Positions 12,647-21,051 of a stretch of 64,000 nt of DNA are shown piece after piece (position 1 is the first letter of the stretch; each line of letters opens with the position of its first letter). The notes under the pieces are model-generated. The model was not told where the DNA came from, did not search any database, and saw nothing but the letters and a program-made list of their open reading frames with translations. A program made the translations under genes and the position numbers. Source of the stretch: Thalassospira australica (lineage in GTDB: Bacteria; Pseudomonadota; Alphaproteobacteria; Rhodospirillales; Thalassospiraceae); contig NZ_JRJE01000009.1 in the NCBI RefSeq assembly GCF_000763295.1, positions 229,380-293,379 of the forward strand, given 5' to 3'.

Positions 12647-13216
12647 ATGCCTATTCGCCGATTTCTGAATTGTCCCGTATCAAGAAGATATAAGCTAATA
12701 AGCACACTTTTTTTCCTGGCGATCCTGTCTCCGTTTGCCCAGGCGGACGAGACGTTCAATGATCTGACGGGCCCTGCCCGTGCGATTGATGCCGATACGC
12801 TTGAATTTGGCTTCAAACGCATTGACCTTTGGGGCGCTGACGCAATGAATCGCTTCCAGAAATGTCTGGTCAATGGCCAAAGCACGGCTTGTGGTGCCGA
12901 AGCATGGCAAATCACCACCAATCTTCTGGTCGCAACACCAATCACCTGTGAAATACGTGGCAAGAACCGTTATCATCGCAACATGGCGGTCTGCCGTAAT
13001 GCCAATGGTGTTGATATCGGGCAAAGCCTGATCCTGCGTGGCATGGCCGTTGCCCGCCCCGATCAAATGCCAGAATATGAAACGGTGGAGGCCCGCGCCA
13101 GACAAGCGCGCACCGGCGTCTGGGCCGGAGAATTCATTGATCCGCTTAAATGGCGTCGCGGCGAACGCCTGCCCGAACACGAAATTGAAATTCGACGCTG
13201 GCAACGCGACGAATAA
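12647..13216 (+). CDS. Exported staphylococcal-nuclease-like (SNase/TNase) protein with altered active site
   Basis: A 189-residue protein with an N-terminal signal sequence (basic VSRRYKL then hydrophobic FFLAILSPF, cleavage near AQA-D) and an SNase fold: IDADTLEF (Asp48, Asp50), IDLWGADA, the CEIRGKNRYHR strand, and GVDIGQSLILRGMAVA matching the late helix. Related secreted alphaproteobacterial proteins read RLWGIDAPE at the second motif. Here the position of catalytic Arg (SNase Arg35) is Asp60 and the position of catalytic Glu (Glu43) is Asn68, while the third residue (Arg87 equivalent) is kept as Arg111. It may therefore bind nucleic acid or another ligand without cleaving. AGAGG upstream supports the ATG. 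It is convergent with the DMT transporter, 21 nt away. Confidence 0.85.
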   Translation: MPIRRFLNCPVSRRYKLISTLFFLAILSPFAQADETFNDLTGPARAIDADTLEFGFKRIDLWGADAMNRFQKCLVNGQSTACGAEAWQITTNLLVATPITCEIRGKNRYHRNMAVCRNANGVDIGQSLILRGMAVARPDQMPEYETVEARARQARTGVWAGEFIDPLKWRRGERLPEHEIEIRRWQRDE

Positions 13217-13237
13217 CCCCCTCGGTTCGGTATCATC

Positions 13238-14227
13238 TTATTCGCCAGAACGACCGCCCGATGCAAATGGTCGCGCCAACAGCCGACCAAGCCCGGCCAA
13301 CGTAAAACTGTTTTTCAGCGACGCTACACCTGCTGTGACCACGACAAACCCGATGAATTGCGGGATTGTCAACACCTCGCCCAAGAACAGCCAAGCCGCA
13401 AAGAACGTCAGCGCTGGGCCTGATAGTGAAATCAGCGACGCCTGCGTTGCGCCCATTCTGCGAATGCCTTCATAAAGCAAAAAGAACGGGATCACGGTGC
13501 AGAAAATCGAAATTCCGGCCGTCCACATAATGCCCACGGGATTGAGGTTAAGCGGGTTTTGCGTAATCAGCGCATAAACCAACATACACACCCCTGCCAT
13601 GGTGTTGATCAGGGCGGCAAAATGCATGGACCCGATTACCGAAATCATGCGCTGCCCAAAATACAGATAAATCGCATAGGTCAGCGCCGACCCGAACGCC
13701 CAGGCCGCACCGATCCAAAGCGAACCGGAAACCATGCCAAACCCGTCCGGTGCCAGGACAAGCATCAAGCCGACATACGTCACAACAAAACACGCGATTT
13801 GACGCAACGGCGGAAAACGACGTTTATGCAGCGCTTCAAAAATCATGACGATGGCCGGAAATGTGAACAGCACAATCCGCGAAACCGTGACATCAATCAG
13901 GGAAACCGCGGTGAAATCAAACAGGGCAGCAAGGAAGAATAACCCGCCATATAGACCACCCCATGCCAAATCCACCGGCTTCATTTTGCGTTCACCAGGC
14001 CGGTTCTTGCCAAATAACGCCACACCGAGCCAAAAGAACGGCATCGCGATCAAAAAGCGCAATAACAACAACCCATCAACTGTCATGCCAGTGGCATAAA
14101 CGAATTTGGCCAAAAGCCCCTTCATCGCAAGGGCAACGGTCGCTAGCAGGACAATTGTCAACGCGGAACTTACTGGCTTTGCAACCAGTTCTGTTTTGGC
14201 CAGTTCTGTTTTAGATTGTGTCGTCAT
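13238..14227 (-). CDS. EamA/DMT-family permease
   Basis: A 329-residue inner-membrane protein with about ten hydrophobic segments arranged as two EamA repeats, the drug/metabolite transporter pattern. Recognisable are the helix-breaking WGGLYGGLFFLAALFDF and the second-repeat stretch SGPALTFFAAWLFLGE with its conserved Pro and Glu. Substrate cannot be told from sequence; DMT members export amino acids, nucleobases or drugs. It is transcribed divergently from the LysR regulator with 140 nt between starts, a layout that usually means the regulator controls the exporter. The C-terminal tail is short and basic. Confidence 0.88.
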   Translation of the reverse strand: MTTQSKTELAKTELVAKPVSSALTIVLLATVALAMKGLLAKFVYATGMTVDGLLLLRFLIAMPFFWLGVALFGKNRPGERKMKPVDLAWGGLYGGLFFLAALFDFTAVSLIDVTVSRIVLFTFPAIVMIFEALHKRRFPPLRQIACFVVTYVGLMLVLAPDGFGMVSGSLWIGAAWAFGSALTYAIYLYFGQRMISVIGSMHFAALINTMAGVCMLVYALITQNPLNLNPVGIMWTAGISIFCTVIPFFLLYEGIRRMGATQASLISLSGPALTFFAAWLFLGEVLTIPQFIGFVVVTAGVASLKNSFTLAGLGRLLARPFASGGRSGE

Positions 14228-14269
14228 GGGGCGATTTCCGGTCCTTTTCTGGTCGCTATAGTTACCCGC

Positions 14270-14294
14270 ATAATGCCATTATTCAATTCGAATT
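14270..14294. promoter_or_regulatory. Two adjacent palindromes in the DMT/LysR divergent promoter
   Basis: A perfect 13-bp palindrome ATAATGCCATTAT (14270-14282) is followed by a perfect 10-bp palindrome AATTCGAATT (14285-14294). Both lie between the divergent starts and are candidate binding sites of the LysR protein. Confidence 0.5.
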
Positions 14295-14367
14295 AATTGC
14301 TATCAGATATCAGCTTTGGCTATACCTTGAAGATATCGTTGAACGGAACCGCCAGGGGGCATCACGC

Positions 14368-15273
14368 ATGGACATCAAACAGCTCAGAAGTTTTGTTCAT
14401 ATTGCCGAACTGGGCAGCCTGTCACGCGCGGCAGAGCGATTGAACCTGTCTCAACCGGCCCTAAGCCGCCAACTCAACCTTTTGGAAGAAACCCTTGATA
14501 CCAAATTGCTTGAACGCACAGGGCGCGGGGTCAAGCTTACTGCATCCGGGCAAATGCTTGCTGAACGGGCACGCGTTATTTTGACCGACCTTGCCCGGTT
14601 AGAGGCAGACCTGTCTGCGCGCAGCAGTAAAGTCACCGGCCACGTTCATGTCGGCGTACCGCCAAGTGCCGGGATCGTCATTACCGGCGCGCTGATCGAA
14701 ACCCTGCGCGATCGCTTTCCCGATCTGAATGTGTCGGTCGCTGAAGATCTGACCGGTGATGTTCAGGAAGGGTTACTTTCCGGGCGCTTGGATATTGGCA
14801 TTCTTCACGACGGCATGATTTCACGCAGCCTTCATTCCGAACCGCTTTGGCGTGAAGACCTGTTTCTGATTTCCCATCCTTCGCAAGTTGGCGAACAGGA
14901 AACCGAAATCGCATATGAAGATGTTTTGTCTCTGCCCCTGATCATGCCGACCAACAAACACGGCTTGCGCGCCATGATGCAGGAAGCTGCCTTTCGCGCC
15001 GGTCGCCCCCTGACCCCGGTGGTCGAAGCCGACGCCCTTCGTGTCCTGGTCGATCTGGTACACCGGAATGTTGGTCATACGGTATTGCCCCGAAGCTCCC
15101 TTGTTCAGGAACTCTCGACGGGGCGCCTTCGGGCACGAAAAATCACAAATCCGGAACTGTCACGCAAGGTGATGCTTTCTTGGCAACATGACCGACCGCT
15201 CAGTCCCGGGGGAAAGGCGGTTGTCGATACGCTGCGTGATCTTGCCGGCACCGTTCCAATGGCCAATCAATAG
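14368..15273 (+). CDS. LysR-family transcriptional regulator
   Basis: A 301-residue LysR-type regulator. The N-terminal winged helix-turn-helix (MDIKQLRSFVHIAELGS, SQPALSRQLNLLEE) is canonical, and the C-terminal effector domain (about residues 90-300) is a periplasmic-binding-like fold. The start is ATG 14368, which sits directly after a strong GGGGG ribosome binding site and begins exactly at the conserved helix; the open frame extends 50 codons upstream but that part is promoter DNA. It resembles the CynR/Cbl/Nac-type subgroup. It probably regulates the divergent DMT permease. Effector unknown. Confidence 0.92.
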   Translation: MDIKQLRSFVHIAELGSLSRAAERLNLSQPALSRQLNLLEETLDTKLLERTGRGVKLTASGQMLAERARVILTDLARLEADLSARSSKVTGHVHVGVPPSAGIVITGALIETLRDRFPDLNVSVAEDLTGDVQEGLLSGRLDIGILHDGMISRSLHSEPLWREDLFLISHPSQVGEQETEIAYEDVLSLPLIMPTNKHGLRAMMQEAAFRAGRPLTPVVEADALRVLVDLVHRNVGHTVLPRSSLVQELSTGRLRARKITNPELSRKVMLSWQHDRPLSPGGKAVVDTLRDLAGTVPMANQ

Positions 15274-15284
15274 CAACCTTAAAC

Positions 15285-15322
15285 AACAACACCCGACCGG
15301 ATGGATCCGATCGGGTGTTGTT
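15285..15322. terminator. Bidirectional terminator between LysR and aldo/keto reductase genes
   Basis: A 12-bp perfect inverted repeat (AACAACACCCGA / TCGGGTGTTGTT) between convergent genes, with T-rich flanks on both strands. Confidence 0.8.
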
Positions 15323-15346
15323 TACGTTTAGATATCTGTTCTTTGA

Positions 15347-16399
15347 TCAGACAGGTGCCTGACTATCCGATGATTGCTGCCAAAGGTTCACACCTGCATC
15401 GCCAGCGTATTTGTCGATCTCAGCCAATTCTTCTGCACTGAACTCAAGATTATTAAGTGCATCCAGGCTGTTATCGAGCTGCTGAACATGGCGCGCACCA
15501 ATCAGTGCCGACGTGACCTCCGGTCGGCGCAGAACCCAGGCAATCGCCATCTGCGCCAATGTCTGCCCACGGCGCTTGGCTATTTCATTAAGCGCGCGGA
15601 CACGATTAAGGTTCTCTTCTGTCAGCATGCCCGGCTGGAACGACCCTTCCAGCGCCGCACGGGATTCTTCCGGGACACCGTTCAGATACTTGTTGGTCAA
15701 AAGCCCCTGCGCCAACGGCGAGAAGGCAATACAGCCCATGCCAAGTTCTGACAGGGTATCAAGCAAACCTTCCTCAACCCAGCGATTGACCATCGAGTAG
15801 GACGGTTGATGGATCACGCATGGGGTACCCAAATCCTTGAGGATCGCGTGTGCCTGGCGGGTCATTTCCGGGGAATAGGACGAAATCCCGACATAAAGCG
15901 CCTTGCCCGATCGGACGATCTGATCGAGTGCCCCCATGGTTTCCGCAAGCGGGGTGTTCGGGTCCACCCGATGGGAATAGAAGATATCAACGTAATCCAG
16001 TCCCATCCGCTGCAAGCTTTGATCCAGGCTGGAAATCAGGTATTTGCGTGATCCCCACTCGCCAAACGGTCCGGGCCACATGCGATAGCCCGCCTTGGTC
16101 GAGATCACCAGCTCATCCCGATGACGTTTCAGGTCCTGCGCCAACACCTTGCCAAAGTTTTCTTCAGCCGATCCCGGAGGCGGGCCATAGTTATTGGCAA
16201 GGTCAAAGTGAAACACACCCCGGTCAAATGCCCGGCGGATCATGGCACGTTGCGTTTCATAAACGTCGACGCCGCCAAAGTTCTGCCAGAGGCCAAGGGT
16301 GATTTTAGGCAGGATCAAACCGCTTTTACCACAGCGATTATAGGTTTCGTCGTCATAGCGGTTGGGGTTTGCCATCCACTGCGTTTCGACTTCAGCCAT
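15347..16399 (-). CDS. Aldo/keto reductase, YghZ/GpmI-like
   Basis: A 350-residue NADPH-dependent aldo/keto reductase of the Kv-beta/YghZ group; E. coli YghZ reduces L-glyceraldehyde 3-phosphate and methylglyoxal. The catalytic tetrad is visible: Asp in HFDLANNYG with Tyr eight-residue region, Lys in ISTKAGY, and His in FYSHRVD. The cofactor-binding C-terminus (SALIGARHVQQL) is conserved, as is the MWPGPFGEWGSRKY loop typical of YghZ. An AGGAGGA ribosome binding site 6 nt before the ATG fixes the start. No operon partner. Natural substrate not predictable. Confidence 0.9.
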   Translation of the reverse strand: MAEVETQWMANPNRYDDETYNRCGKSGLILPKITLGLWQNFGGVDVYETQRAMIRRAFDRGVFHFDLANNYGPPPGSAEENFGKVLAQDLKRHRDELVISTKAGYRMWPGPFGEWGSRKYLISSLDQSLQRMGLDYVDIFYSHRVDPNTPLAETMGALDQIVRSGKALYVGISSYSPEMTRQAHAILKDLGTPCVIHQPSYSMVNRWVEEGLLDTLSELGMGCIAFSPLAQGLLTNKYLNGVPEESRAALEGSFQPGMLTEENLNRVRALNEIAKRRGQTLAQMAIAWVLRRPEVTSALIGARHVQQLDNSLDALNNLEFSAEELAEIDKYAGDAGVNLWQQSSDSQAPV

Positions 16400-16501
16400 G
16401 TCTTCCTCCTGTTATCATTGGTGGTTTTCCACCTTTATTGAATCGATCCAATGCGCCCTTATTACGGCATTAAACCGCACTTGTCAGTTCACAATGAAGC
16501 A

Positions 16502-16532
16502 AAAAGCCGCTCCAACATTCGAAGCGGCTTTT
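16502..16532 (-). terminator. Terminator of the aminopeptidase P gene
   Basis: AAAAGCCGCT / AGCGGCTTTT with an 11-nt loop. Read on the minus strand it ends in TTTTT and lies 32 nt past the aminopeptidase stop. Confidence 0.88.
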
Positions 16533-16563
16533 AAATTTCACATGATGGAAATCACCAGCAAAA

Positions 16564-18588
16564 TTAGATTGTTTTCTTTTTGATCGGCGCTGTAGCCTTT
16601 TGCAACCATGCAAGATGGTCATCATCCAGATCATCAGCATACATCGCATAAACCTGCGCATGGTAATCATTGAGCCACTGCAATTCATCGGTGCCCAGAA
16701 GTTCCGGATCAATCAATTTGCGTTCAATCGGCGAAAACGTCAGGGTCTCAAACCCAAGCATCTTGCGGTCTGCGCCAATTGGCGCGTCGACCTCTGTCAC
16801 CGCGATCAGGTTTTCAATCCGAATGCCATATTCGCCTTCTTTATAGAAGCCTGGTTCATTTGACAGAACCATACCCGGCTTAAGCACAATCTTGTTTGGA
16901 GCCTTGGAAATACGTTGCGGGCCCTCGTGCACACCAAGATAACTACCAACGCCATGACCTGTACCATGATCAAAATCCAGACCAGCTTCCCAAAGCGGCA
17001 TACGCGCCAGTGTATCAAGCTGCTGGCCCGTGGTCCCGACTGGGAAAATGGCACGCGCAAGCGCAATATGGCCCTTTAGAACACGGGTAAATCGATCTCG
17101 GTGTTCCTGACTTGGTTCGCCGATAACGGTGGTTCGGGTGATATCGGTTGTTCCATCAAGGTACTGCCCGCCGGAATCAATCAAAAAGATTTCACCCGGT
17201 GTCAGGTTACGGTTGCTTTCAGGCGTATTTCGGTAATGACACAATGCACCATTCGGACCACTGCCCGGAATGGTTTCAAAGCTTGAATCGCGAAACAGTG
17301 GGTCTTCTTTACGCAGTGAAAGCAGTTTGTCTGCGGCAGTACGCTCATCGATACTGCCATCGGCTGCGGCTTCATCAAGCCATTTGAAATAGCGAATGAT
17401 CTTTTCGCCGTCACGCCTATGGGCTTTACGCGATCCTTCAAGCTCCACCGCGTTCTTGCATGCCTTGGGCAAGGCGACCGGATCACGTCCGACCCGAACA
17501 GTTGCACCCGCCTTGGCAAGCTGCATACGCAACCAGTCACCGGCCGTCGCCTCATCAAGGCGGACCGACTGATTTCCCATTGCGCGCAGTGCATCGGCCA
17601 ACTCACCTGACGCACGCAGGGTCGCTTCACCGGACAACCATTCAATGGTTTCCCCGGCAAGTTTTCGGGCATCCATAAACAATGCGACGGATGCATCGCC
17701 ATGGACAATCGCGTATCCAAGCGCAAGCGGCGTTTGAGGCACATCCGCCCCGCGAATATTCAACAGCCAAGCGATGCTGTCAGGCGCCGAGAGGATGGTA
17801 CTGTCACATGAAATGCGCGACAGGATTTCAGCAACCTCGGTACGTTTTTCGAAACTGGATTTGCCTGCGTATTCCATTGGATGCGGCCTGACCGGCCCCA
17901 AGGGCAGATGGGGTTGGGCATGCCACAGGGCATCAATCGGATTGGTATCAATGGCAATCAATTCCGCCCCCACAGCGTCGCAAGCCGAACGCAGATGGGT
18001 TGCCTGTTGCACCGTATGAAGCCATGGGTCATAGGCAAACTTCTGACCAGCTTTCAGGTTATCGTGTAACCAGCCAACAACCGGCTCCTCGATCAAATGG
18101 CGATACTCAAAAATATCGCGGTCCACCTGCTGGCGCACCTGAATGGTGTATCGGCCATCAACAAAGATCGCAGCAGCATCTGCCAGAACCACAGCCGCAC
18201 CGGCAGACCCGGTAAAACCGGTCAGCCATGCAAGGCGTTCAGCACGGGCAGGCACATTTTCGCCCTGATGTTCATCGGCGCGTGGCACAATAAAGCCATC
18301 AACCCCTTTTGAGGCCAGATACTTTCGCAGAGCCTTGACCCGTGTAGCGGCATCAAAGTCATCTTTGGCCATTTTAAACAGGCCTTTGCGTTCATCGCGC
18401 AACGCAAAAAGCATAGCCTTTAGGTCATCCCCCAAGGGGCTCCCGACCAGATCAAGCCAGTCTGTACGCACATCTCCGTCCGCTGCGGCCAAAACACCAT
18501 CAATCAGATCGACAACGGCATTGGTATCCTTGCTGACATTGTCACGCTCAAGCAATGTTGCGAGTTGGGCATCACCGGAAATGGCCAT
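16564..18588 (-). CDS. pepP: Aminopeptidase P family protein (Xaa-Pro aminopeptidase, M24B)
   Basis: A cytosolic metallopeptidase that removes N-terminal residues preceding proline. The start is ATG 18588 (674 aa), preceded by GAGGAAG; the 26 upstream codons lack support. Layout: a first about 80 residues (MAISGDAQLAT...) not typical of the family, then two creatinase-like N domains (from about residue 85, VDGFIVPRADEHQGE), then the pita-bread catalytic domain with metal ligands in LIDSGGQYLDGTTDITR (two Asp), GHGVGSYLGVHEG (His), LSNEPGFY (Glu) and IRIENL (Glu). All five ligands are present. The length matches the long eukaryote-like APP1 type plus the extra N-terminus. Monocistronic. Confidence 0.92.
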   Translation of the reverse strand: MAISGDAQLATLLERDNVSKDTNAVVDLIDGVLAAADGDVRTDWLDLVGSPLGDDLKAMLFALRDERKGLFKMAKDDFDAATRVKALRKYLASKGVDGFIVPRADEHQGENVPARAERLAWLTGFTGSAGAAVVLADAAAIFVDGRYTIQVRQQVDRDIFEYRHLIEEPVVGWLHDNLKAGQKFAYDPWLHTVQQATHLRSACDAVGAELIAIDTNPIDALWHAQPHLPLGPVRPHPMEYAGKSSFEKRTEVAEILSRISCDSTILSAPDSIAWLLNIRGADVPQTPLALGYAIVHGDASVALFMDARKLAGETIEWLSGEATLRASGELADALRAMGNQSVRLDEATAGDWLRMQLAKAGATVRVGRDPVALPKACKNAVELEGSRKAHRRDGEKIIRYFKWLDEAAADGSIDERTAADKLLSLRKEDPLFRDSSFETIPGSGPNGALCHYRNTPESNRNLTPGEIFLIDSGGQYLDGTTDITRTTVIGEPSQEHRDRFTRVLKGHIALARAIFPVGTTGQQLDTLARMPLWEAGLDFDHGTGHGVGSYLGVHEGPQRISKAPNKIVLKPGMVLSNEPGFYKEGEYGIRIENLIAVTEVDAPIGADRKMLGFETLTFSPIERKLIDPELLGTDELQWLNDYHAQVYAMYADDLDDDHLAWLQKATAPIKKKTI

Positions 18589-18838
18589 AGACTTCCTCGT
18601 TTTGTATGTGGGGCAGATAGCACTATGTAAGGGTTTATGCTGATCGGGCGCAAGCGACAAAGACATTTTGCATATTTTATAAAATTATCGCCCTAATATG
18701 TGAAAAGACACCTGTATGCGTCGTGGGTATGAATGCCCTGCAAGCTTCGCAATACACATTAGTGAATGATTAACCTATGACACTCCTGTGACAAAAAGAT
18801 GGCCCGTCGGGACGTCAATTTGCTGGAGACTAAGAACG

Positions 18839-19030
18839 GTGATCCGTTTTCCTATTACTGCCTTGAGTGTCATTCAATCGCGTCGTCGTCAGACGGCCTA
18901 TGACGGCCTCGAGCGCCTGACCTTAGGTCAAAAAGCTGCGCTCGGTCTTGATATAGGTCCTGCCCAACTGGCAGACGATGCGGCCAACCGGGCTGCAACC
19001 GGTTCGGACGATACCAAGAACAAGGAATAA
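18839..19030 (+). CDS. Small basic protein, DUF1127-like pattern
   Basis: A 63-residue ORF from GTG 18839 (TGGAG about 11 nt upstream). Its core RRRQTAYDGLERLTLGQKAALGLDIGP resembles the basic-then-LxxL...LxDIGL arrangement of DUF1127 proteins common in alphaproteobacteria, though the match is weak. The C-terminus is acidic and Ala-rich. A strong terminator about 95 nt downstream on the same strand supports a real transcript. Function unknown; some DUF1127 proteins are RNA-associated. Confidence 0.5.
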   Translation: MIRFPITALSVIQSRRRQTAYDGLERLTLGQKAALGLDIGPAQLADDAANRAATGSDDTKNKE

Positions 19031-19123
19031 CAGATCAGTCCCGCCCGATCTGGTCGTATGCCAAATGACGAAGCGCAGGATCACGGTTCATGATCCTTGC
19101 GGCATTTTTGTCTTTTCCCTCTG

Positions 19124-19162
19124 AAACGGCCCTGCTTCTCCACAGCAGGGCCGTTTCTTTTT
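19124..19162 (+). terminator. Strong rho-independent terminator
   Basis: A 13-bp perfect stem (AAACGGCCCTGCT / AGCAGGGCCGTTT), 7-nt loop, then CTTTTT. It closes the transcript carrying the small 63-residue ORF and precedes the SDR gene. Confidence 0.92.
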
Positions 19163-19237
19163 GACCCTCACCAATCTTCCAAGCAATAGTATGTAGGATC
19201 AGGGCCCCAAAATAACAAATCATGGCTTGGAGTGGGT

Positions 19238-19975
19238 ATGGCCAAAACAGTTCTTATTACCGGTGGATCACGCGGCATCGGCCGTGCGACGGCTGTATTA
19301 TTTGCCAGCAAAGGCTGGAATGTTGCGTTTAGCTATTTTGGCAATCAGAAAAGTGCCGATGAAACCTGCGCCAAGTGTGAACGTGCCGGTTACACTGGAA
19401 ATGTTCTTGCCCGTAAATGCGATGTCCGCGACGAATTGAGCGTAATCGACCTGTTTACTGCCGCACGCGAACGGTTTGGATCAATCGAGGGCGTGGTAAA
19501 CAATGCCGGAATTGTTGCCCCGCAAAGCTCGATCGCCGAAATGGATGTCGAACGCATGAAAACCGTGTTTGATACCAACATTCTGGGGGCCTATCTGGTC
19601 GCCCGTGAAGCGGCGAGAACCCTTCATTCCGGGACTGCCATCGTGAATGTATCCTCCATGGCAGCAAAGCTTGGCGCACCGGGTGAATATATTGATTATG
19701 CCGGATCAAAAGGAGCAATTGATGCCCTTACCATCGGACTAGCCAAAGAACTTGGCCCAATGGGCATTCGCGTCAATGCCATACGCCCGGGTATCATCGA
19801 AACAGACATTCACGCCAGCGGCGGTCATCCGGATCGCGCAGCCGAGCTTGGCCCAACCTGCCCGCTTGGCCGTTCCGGTGATCCAGAAGAAGTCGCCCAC
19901 AGCATCTTCTGGCTGATTTCGCCCGACGCGTCTTATGTCACGGGCAGTATCATGGATGTTTCCGGCGGCCGTTAG
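19238..19975 (+). CDS. Short-chain dehydrogenase/reductase (SDR)
   Basis: A 245-residue classical SDR, NAD(P)-dependent. TGGSRGIG nucleotide-binding motif at about residues 8-15, NNAG at about 88, catalytic Ser in VNVSSM, and YxxxK as YAGSKGA. The ATG is chosen over a GTG six bases earlier because GGAG lies 6 nt before the ATG. It resembles glucose-1-dehydrogenase / 3-oxoacyl-ACP-reductase-like members, but specificity cannot be read. It is isolated between a terminator and the convergent prmA. Confidence 0.88.
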   Translation: MAKTVLITGGSRGIGRATAVLFASKGWNVAFSYFGNQKSADETCAKCERAGYTGNVLARKCDVRDELSVIDLFTAARERFGSIEGVVNNAGIVAPQSSIAEMDVERMKTVFDTNILGAYLVAREAARTLHSGTAIVNVSSMAAKLGAPGEYIDYAGSKGAIDALTIGLAKELGPMGIRVNAIRPGIIETDIHASGGHPDRAAELGPTCPLGRSGDPEEVAHSIFWLISPDASYVTGSIMDVSGGR

Positions 19976-20035
19976 CGCGCTTCAAGCCAATCACTCAGGA
20001 TTTTGGCGCGTCGAAAACAGGCGCCACGCATAAAA

Positions 20036-20071
20036 AACGGCTGCCCTGCAATTCAATGCACGGCAGCCGTT
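20036..20071 (-). terminator. Terminator of prmA
   Basis: AACGGCTGCC / GGCAGCCGTT hairpin. On the minus strand it is followed by a TTTTTT run, 25 nt past the prmA stop. It may also serve the convergent SDR gene. Confidence 0.88.
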
Positions 20072-20095
20072 GGTAAATTTTGACACAGAAGATCT

Positions 20096-20977
20096 TTAGC
20101 CAACCAGCAACGTGGTCCAATCTTCAACCTTGAAGCGCTTGATCAGCGACAAGCCAACTTCGCGGTAGGCCGACAGAACAAACTGTTCTTGATGGGACAA
20201 CAGCCCCGACAGGATGACCACTCCATCCTCGGACAATGTGTTGGTCAGGTCATGCGCCATGGCACGTAACGGACGCGCGAGAATATTGGCACAGACAATG
20301 TCGTAATATCCGCCGTCGCGAATACGGGTATCGTGAAAACCGTTCGAATGAATGGCCGTAATCAGATCACCAACCTTGTTGGTTTTGGCGTTTTCACGAG
20401 CGACACGGACAGACGCCGGATCAATATCAGCCATCATCACAGGACTGCGCCAGGTTTTGGCACACGCCATGCCAAGAATGCCTGACCCACAGCCCATATC
20501 CAATGCGTTACGGCGCGGGCCTTGCTTTGCAACCCAGTCAATGGCGGCAAGGCAGCCCTTGGTGGTTTGATGTTCCCCGGAGCCAAACGCCAAACCAGCA
20601 TCAACCTGAAGCCCGGTTTTCGCAACCGGGACACCTTCGCCCCAATGCGAACCATGAACGAAAAAGCGTCCAACCGAGATCGGCTTGAAACTGCGCAGAT
20701 TTTCTCCAACCCAGTCTTTCGGCTCATATGTCCCAAAGCTGACCACCGGCGTTTCAATGCCGACAGCCGTTGCCATGATCGAGACAGCAGTCTCAACCGC
20801 GCCCCTGTCAAACATCTCGCCGGCAAAACCTTCTACCCGCCATGGTGCAGATGGATCACCGTTGCGTTCGAAATGCGACAACGCGTCACAGTAATCAAAC
20901 AACGCCTCGGCAAAGGCGGCTGCATAGGCGCCATCAACGTCGAACTGGAAGTTGTAGCAAATTACGGGTTCGGTCAT
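20096..20977 (-). CDS. prmA: Ribosomal protein L11 methyltransferase PrmA
   Basis: PrmA trimethylates lysines and the N-terminus of ribosomal protein L11 using SAM. The 293-residue protein has the N-terminal substrate-recognition domain, the linker motif AFGSGEHQTTKGCL characteristic of PrmA, then the Rossmann methyltransferase with DMGCGSGILGMACA, the acidic loop MADIDP and the catalytic-loop CANILARPL. ATG 20977 (MTEPVICYNF) is preferred; an ATG nine codons upstream adds a non-conserved tail and neither has a strong ribosome binding site. It lies 74 nt downstream of the helicase gene on the same strand and may be its operon partner. Confidence 0.94.
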   Translation of the reverse strand: MTEPVICYNFQFDVDGAYAAAFAEALFDYCDALSHFERNGDPSAPWRVEGFAGEMFDRGAVETAVSIMATAVGIETPVVSFGTYEPKDWVGENLRSFKPISVGRFFVHGSHWGEGVPVAKTGLQVDAGLAFGSGEHQTTKGCLAAIDWVAKQGPRRNALDMGCGSGILGMACAKTWRSPVMMADIDPASVRVARENAKTNKVGDLITAIHSNGFHDTRIRDGGYYDIVCANILARPLRAMAHDLTNTLSEDGVVILSGLLSHQEQFVLSAYREVGLSLIKRFKVEDWTTLLVG

Positions 20978-21051
20978 GTCGCTTCTCGCTTGTCTGGGCT
21001 GCATGTGATCACGGCCCGGTTGAATCGGTAATCCAATAAGTTTGGCCGGGC

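Noticed and set aside
19035..19223. 62-codon minus-strand ORF after the small basic protein
   Set aside because: It spans the strong plus-strand terminator hairpin and lacks a ribosome binding site.
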